This document shows, piece after piece, positions 59,938-64,000 of a stretch of DNA of 64,000 bases. How positions within the stretch are numbered: position 1 is the stretch's first letter; each line of letters starts with the position of its first letter. The stretch covers positions 21,630-85,629 of the forward strand of contig JAUYEG010000163.1 in NCBI GenBank assembly GCA_030691505.1, in the 5' to 3' direction. The translations under genes and the position numbers were made by a program. The DNA is from Bacillota bacterium. Lineage in GTDB: Bacteria > Bacillota > Sulfobacillia > JAUYEG01. Below the pieces are notes generated by a model that was not told where the DNA came from, did not search any database, and saw nothing but the letters and a program-made list of their open reading frames with translations.

Positions 59938-61404
59938 ATGAACGGCAAAACCCGCCGGTTCACGATTCTGCACTCCAACGACATGCACGGCGATTTTCTG
60001 GCGGAAATGCGCGGCGAGCGCGGTACGCTGATCGGCGGGCTCTCACTGCTCTCAGGGTATATCAACCGGGTGCGACGCGAGGAGGAGAACGTCCTCAACG
60101 TCATCTCCGGGGACATGGTGCAGGGATCGCTGATTGACAGCGAGTTCAAGGGAGTCTCAACCATCGAGATTATGAACTACCTGGCCCCTGACGTGGTGAC
60201 GCTCGGGAACCACGAGTTTGACTACGGCATGCCCCACATGTTGTTTCTTGAAAAGATGGCCAACTTCCCGATCGTCAACGCCAACCTTTACATCCGGAAG
60301 TACAACAAGCGGCTTATGCAGCCGTACCACATCACTAGGAAGGCAGGCTTCGACATCCTCTTCATTGGGATCCTCACCGAGGACGTGGTTGGTTCGCTCA
60401 AGCTTGATCGGGACCTGGGCTCGTTTATTACCCTTGAGGAGGCCAGCCGGGAGGTCGGGGTCATCTGCAACGCCTACAGAAACGACGACATCGACCTGAC
60501 CGTCCTGCTCACGCACATCGGTTTCGAGTCCGACAAGAAGCTGGCCGCCATGCTGGACCCCGAATGGGGCGTGGACATGATCATCGGAGGTCACTCACAT
60601 ACCGTTTTGGAGCAGCCGGCCGTGATCAACGACATACTCATCGCTCAGGCCGGGACGGGCACAGACCAGATCGGGCGCTTCGATATCGTGGTTGACGACG
60701 ACTCCAACCGCGTCGTCGAATGGCAATGGCGGCTTGTGCCGATCAGCGCGGACACAATGGAGCCTGACGAGGGGCTCAGCGCGTTTATCAGCTCCTTTAA
60801 TGACGTGGTTGAACGTAAGTACGCCACGGTGCTCTGCAAGCTGTCGCACGAGCACCAGCATCAGGAGCGCACCGTTGAAACCGAGGCGGGCAACCTGTTT
60901 GCCGACGCCATTGCGGCCATGGCCGAGGTGGATGTGGCTTTCGTGGGCAGCGGGTCACTGCGTAAAGAAAGACTTGGGCCGCTGGTTACCCTCGGTGACC
61001 TTCGCGTGTTTTACCCCTACGATGGGCCGCTCAACCGCTGCAGTGTGACCGGGGCGACTCTGAAGAAGGCCTTCGCGGGCTTCATGCGCCCCGACAACCG
61101 GACCGGCGAAGGTGAGTGCTACCAGGTAAACAGCCCTGTCAGGGCGGTGTACGACAACCATGAGCGCAAGCTGATCAACCTGAGCATCAACGGCGAGCCG
61201 GTCCGGGACGAGGGTACTTACCGCATCGCGCTCGAGAAGTTCCACCTCGAGAACTGCCACAAGGGCCTTCAGATCTCACCTGGCGACCTGGGCAATCGCA
61301 AGGTGTTCAGTACTTCCATCCGCGACCTACTCGAGGAGTGGCTGCGCCACAACCAGAATGTGTCGCGCAAGGTCGAGGGACGGCTGACGTACGTGTCTGG
61401 GTGA
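59938..61404 (+). CDS. 5'-nucleotidase/metallophosphatase family protein, cytoplasmic
   Basis: A 488-residue calcineurin-like metallophosphatase with a 5'-nucleotidase C-terminal domain. Metal-ligand motifs are ILHSNDMHGDF, VISGDMVQGS, TLGNHEFDYG, LLTHIGFESD and IIGGHSHTVLEQP. The C-terminal domain has ETEAGNLFADAIAAMAEVDV and VTLGDLRVFYPYDGPLNRCS. No signal peptide is seen, unlike the secreted UshA/YfkN enzymes, so it should act in the cytosol on nucleotides or related phosphoesters. AAAGGAAGTG precedes ATG. Confidence 0.92.
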   Translation: MNGKTRRFTILHSNDMHGDFLAEMRGERGTLIGGLSLLSGYINRVRREEENVLNVISGDMVQGSLIDSEFKGVSTIEIMNYLAPDVVTLGNHEFDYGMPHMLFLEKMANFPIVNANLYIRKYNKRLMQPYHITRKAGFDILFIGILTEDVVGSLKLDRDLGSFITLEEASREVGVICNAYRNDDIDLTVLLTHIGFESDKKLAAMLDPEWGVDMIIGGHSHTVLEQPAVINDILIAQAGTGTDQIGRFDIVVDDDSNRVVEWQWRLVPISADTMEPDEGLSAFISSFNDVVERKYATVLCKLSHEHQHQERTVETEAGNLFADAIAAMAEVDVAFVGSGSLRKERLGPLVTLGDLRVFYPYDGPLNRCSVTGATLKKAFAGFMRPDNRTGEGECYQVNSPVRAVYDNHERKLINLSINGEPVRDEGTYRIALEKFHLENCHKGLQISPGDLGNRKVFSTSIRDLLEEWLRHNQNVSRKVEGRLTYVSG

Positions 61405-61435
61405 CAGATGCGCTGGGGTAGCAGGGCAAGAAAAC

Positions 61436-61509
61436 TGGAGGCGACACCCGGAATCGAACCGGGGATAGCGATTTTGCAGACCGCTGCCTTACCTCTTGGC
61501 TATGTCGCC
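61436..61509 (-). tRNA. tRNA-Cys (GCA)
   Basis: 74 bases with encoded CCA. Acceptor GGCGACA/TGTCGCC; anticodon stem GCGGT/ATCGC with loop CTGCAAA, anticodon GCA. Confidence 0.95.
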
Positions 61510-61528
61510 CCGCATGCGGAGACAAAAA

Positions 61529-61603
61529 TGGAGCGGAAGAAGGGGCTCGAACCCTCGACCCTCGCCTTGGCAAGGCGATGCTCTACCACTGAGCTACTTC
61601 CGC
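61529..61603 (-). tRNA. tRNA-Gly (GCC)
   Basis: 75 bases with encoded CCA. Acceptor GCGGAAG/CTTCCGC; anticodon stem TCGCC/GGCGA with loop TTGCCAA, anticodon GCC. Nineteen bases upstream of tRNA-Cys, likely one transcript. Confidence 0.95.
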
Positions 61604-61718
61604 ATTTCAAACGGCTTATGCAGTTGGCTTGCACGTTCGATTTTACCTGTCTGCCGAGTGCAAAGTCAAGTTGGCCGCGGCCTGGCGTTGACTGGGCGAC
61701 GTTGCCCGATGCCAACGG

Positions 61719-63635
61719 CTATTCCGGAGCTACAACCACCAGTCGGCGGTAGTGCTGGACCGGGTGCCGGTCCGTCCGCTTATTCGGGTTGAGCACCAGG
61801 TCGAGGCGGCCCGGCTCTGAGGGTGAATTGCGCCAATAGCCGATGAGGGTCTCCCCGCGGGCCCGCGCGCATGCCATCAGCTCTGCGAAGGAGACCTCGG
61901 CGTTGCCTGTAGGCAGGTAGTCGGCTGTGGGACGAATGTGCAGCTCTGCCCCTTCAGGGGACAGCAGCTCAGAGTAGACCGGGGCCCGGACGGGGTCTTT
62001 GGCGAGCTGGACCATGTAGTTGCTGACCAACTCCGGGGTAATGAGTATGTCTTGTACGTTCATGCCTGACGCCAGTTCGCGGTTGCGAGGATCAAGCAGC
62101 TCCGCGACAACAACGGGCATGCCGTCAACCCCAGAAACGCAGGCGCGGATCGCCGACATCTGCGCAAGAACCCAGGTATCATGATCCTCACGGTTGCGCT
62201 CATCGGCAACGATCACGATGGTGTCGTACTCCCCGGCCAGACTTTCAAGACGGCCCTCCGGCACGTTAATCAGATCGGCGATGCCCGCCTCCTCCACCCC
62301 AACCTGAGACTCCGGCATCCCGCCTGACGCGTCACAGGCAGCAACCACGCTGCCTGCCGGCAGATATCTGACCAGGTCATCAAGGATGCTGCGTGACTTG
62401 CTCCCCCGGCCCACCAACAACACCCTGCGACGGACCGCAGAAGATCCCTGGGGGATAGGTCCTTGGTCCGGCGGAGGATTGTGCGGGCGATAGCGGACGT
62501 CCCTTCTGCTCGCCGCGATCGCCACAATGAGGTCATCGGGGGCTAGCGGCGCCCGGGCCTCGTCACCCCTTGGGTTGAGGACCAGGCTGGCCCCCTTGCG
62601 GTAGCCCAGGGCAACAGCGAGCCCGAAACCCCAGAGGGCCTGTTCGAAGGGCGTGCCGGCCGGCACCCCAGCTTGGGCTGCGGTCACACAGTAGATTTCG
62701 CAGCTCGAAAGGCCGTTTGCCCGGGATAGTGGGTCCCCCGTATAGGTAAGCAGATCACGGTAGACCGCCGCCAGGCCTGGCTGCCAGGCGCACTGGGCCA
62801 CTATCTTGGCCAGCACTCCCTGGCCGTGAACGGTGGCCGCACTGAGGTGTTCCCACCGCTCGCTCAGGCGAGTCACCACCCGCGCGGTCTGCGGCAGACG
62901 GTGGCCGATCACGACATTGACCGCGGCCGCCGACGGTGCGCCCGAGAGAACCTGGTTACAGGCCAGAACGGCACGAAGCACATGACCGTCAGCCAGGGCG
63001 TCCTTGCCGGACTCCTCGCCCAGGACAATCACGTCTTTGGCCGCGGGCAGGTTAATGCGCAGCAGATCGGCCACCGAGTCGATCATGCCCGTGCGGCAGA
63101 TGGCCCGCTGGGCCCCACGGGTCCTGCAGTACTTGCCGATGAGGCGTTCCATATCGTCCTTGCCCTTGCCCGATAGTATGACTGCGCTGCTCCGCGATTG
63201 TCCCTCGTCATCGGAGTAGAGCAGATCGAGGACTGAGTACACCGTCTCGTTGAAACCGAGAATTACGGTGTGGCCGCGATCAAAGACATGGGTCGCCCCG
63301 CTCCGGATGGCGGTCAGCCGAGTGCGGACCGCGGTGCCGATCATGCTGACGAGATAGCCGAAGATAAACCATCTCGTAAGCGTGAGGGCAGTGTCGACCA
63401 CCAGTACTCTGGCTGTTGTGCCCTCCTTCAGCCTCCCGAGGCCCGTCACCGCGCTCCATGCTGCCCACAGATTCGCGGACAGATTGCCTGGTGAGCCGGC
63501 CGCCAGGAACAGGACGCCGCCGAGCCCGACGAGCCCCATGATGAGCAAGCACAGGGCCGCAAGCTGGCTGGACGGCGAGCGCAGAACCCGATCGGTCCAG
63601 TAAAGCAGCACATCTTTAGGCCGCCTCGCGGGCAC
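61719..63635 (-). CDS. CASTOR/POLLUX-like ion channel with RCK domains
   Basis: A 638-residue membrane protein. Two N-terminal helices (about 17-41 and 75-95) flank a pore-like loop (NLWAAWSAVTGLGRLKEG). Two cytoplasmic RCK/TrkA-N-like modules follow: HVFDRGHTVILGFNETVYSV and VRRRVLLVGRGSKSRSILDD. Interspersed is the CASTOR-type region ASLVLNPRGDEARAPLAPDD. The layout matches bacterial relatives of plant nuclear-envelope CASTOR/POLLUX/DMI1 channels. GTG 63635 follows CGGAGGTG; the frame runs upstream into tRNA-Phe and must not be extended. Ion selectivity unknown. Confidence 0.85.
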   Translation of the reverse strand: MPARRPKDVLLYWTDRVLRSPSSQLAALCLLIMGLVGLGGVLFLAAGSPGNLSANLWAAWSAVTGLGRLKEGTTARVLVVDTALTLTRWFIFGYLVSMIGTAVRTRLTAIRSGATHVFDRGHTVILGFNETVYSVLDLLYSDDEGQSRSSAVILSGKGKDDMERLIGKYCRTRGAQRAICRTGMIDSVADLLRINLPAAKDVIVLGEESGKDALADGHVLRAVLACNQVLSGAPSAAAVNVVIGHRLPQTARVVTRLSERWEHLSAATVHGQGVLAKIVAQCAWQPGLAAVYRDLLTYTGDPLSRANGLSSCEIYCVTAAQAGVPAGTPFEQALWGFGLAVALGYRKGASLVLNPRGDEARAPLAPDDLIVAIAASRRDVRYRPHNPPPDQGPIPQGSSAVRRRVLLVGRGSKSRSILDDLVRYLPAGSVVAACDASGGMPESQVGVEEAGIADLINVPEGRLESLAGEYDTIVIVADERNREDHDTWVLAQMSAIRACVSGVDGMPVVVAELLDPRNRELASGMNVQDILITPELVSNYMVQLAKDPVRAPVYSELLSPEGAELHIRPTADYLPTGNAEVSFAELMACARARGETLIGYWRNSPSEPGRLDLVLNPNKRTDRHPVQHYRRLVVVAPE

Positions 63636-63771
63636 TTCGGGACACCTCCGGGGAGCGTAAGCGCATAGTAACGGACCTCTGACGGCCGTTCTGTATCTTC
63701 GGGGTTTCCCCTCCAGAGAGCGGGGATGGGGTGCAGGTAGACGCTTTGTTCGACGTTTCGACGGGAACAAA

Positions 63772-63801
63772 GGACCTCCCGGCGCATCAGCCGGGAGGTC
63801 C
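63772..63801 (-). terminator. Intrinsic terminator after tRNA-Phe
   Basis: Perfect 12-bp stem GGACCTCCCGGC/GCCGGGAGGTCC with a 6-base loop, followed on the minus strand by TTTGTT. Confidence 0.75.
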
Positions 63802-63827
63802 ATGCCCCTGTGGGGCTGTTTGTTGTC

Positions 63828-63903
<76 letters not shown>

Positions 63904-64000
63904 AAGTGCAAGATTGAGTATAGCACAACGTTTGTCGCGTGTTCAAACTGCAATTGCGGCCTGTGACTGTGGCCTGGGCATCGTCCGGCCTCCTGCCGCC

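Overview
The window is about 64 kb of GC-rich bacterial chromosome. It looks like an endospore-forming, largely anaerobic Bacillota of the high-GC clostridial type (Peptococcaceae/Thermoanaerobacterales grade). The evidence is the sporulation genes (spoIID-like, bofC, yunB, ytxC, yqzL, sigI/rsgI), the ruvCAB-queA-tgt-yajC order shared with Bacillus, T-box leaders ahead of tyrS, pheS and thrS, Gram-positive PBP1A and ABC-F genes, a four-subunit ferredoxin-dependent 2-oxoacid oxidoreductase and a tungstate importer. Species cannot be named from the sequence. I saw no CRISPR array, prophage or intact insertion sequence.

Layout. 0-5.3 kb (minus): a GntR regulator, four 2-oxoacid:ferredoxin oxidoreductase subunits and glutamate dehydrogenase, probably a glutamate/2-oxoglutarate catabolic unit. 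5.5-19.7 kb (minus): yajC, tgt, queA, spoIID, rsgI-sigI, DUF2905, queH, ruvBAC, bofC, yebC, nadE-larE, an RseC-family gene and yunB; this joins queuosine synthesis (tgt, queA, queH), Holliday-junction processing and sporulation. 19.7-21.3 kb: tyrS with its T-box. 21.5-24.1 kb (plus): a class A PBP with a C-terminal cupredoxin-like domain. 24.1-31.7 kb (minus): mutS2, a phosphatase-superfamily protein, polX, zapA and an ABC-F ATPase with a long attenuator-like leader. 32-42 kb (minus): pheST with T-box, yqzL, a Ktr/Trk potassium system, infC-rpmI-rplT with an L20-type leader, thrS with T-box. 42-46.2 kb: ytxC, then the plus-strand tungstate ABC operon tupABC.

46.2-64 kb is more accessory: tRNA-Val, a small DNA-binding protein with a palindromic promoter, a MATE exporter, an XRE regulator with a methyltransferase, an S9 peptidase, tRNA-Leu, a D-aminoacylase, a nucleotidyltransferase remnant, two tiny CxxxC proteins behind a sigma-G-like promoter, broken DUF421 sequence, a large KatE-type catalase, a DUF454 protein, a cytoplasmic metallophosphatase, tRNA-Cys, tRNA-Gly, a CASTOR/POLLUX-like channel and tRNA-Phe.

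Most original observations: (i) the PBP1A-cupredoxin fusion; (ii) the ABC-F leader, with its own promoter, an 8-residue leader peptide and a terminator just before the gene; (iii) the small-CxxxC/DUF421 cluster with a sigma-G-like promoter, which looks like a decayed or divergent relative of spore DUF1657/2Duf loci; (iv) sigI homology that runs upstream of any ATG/GTG/TTG start; (v) infC initiating at ATC.
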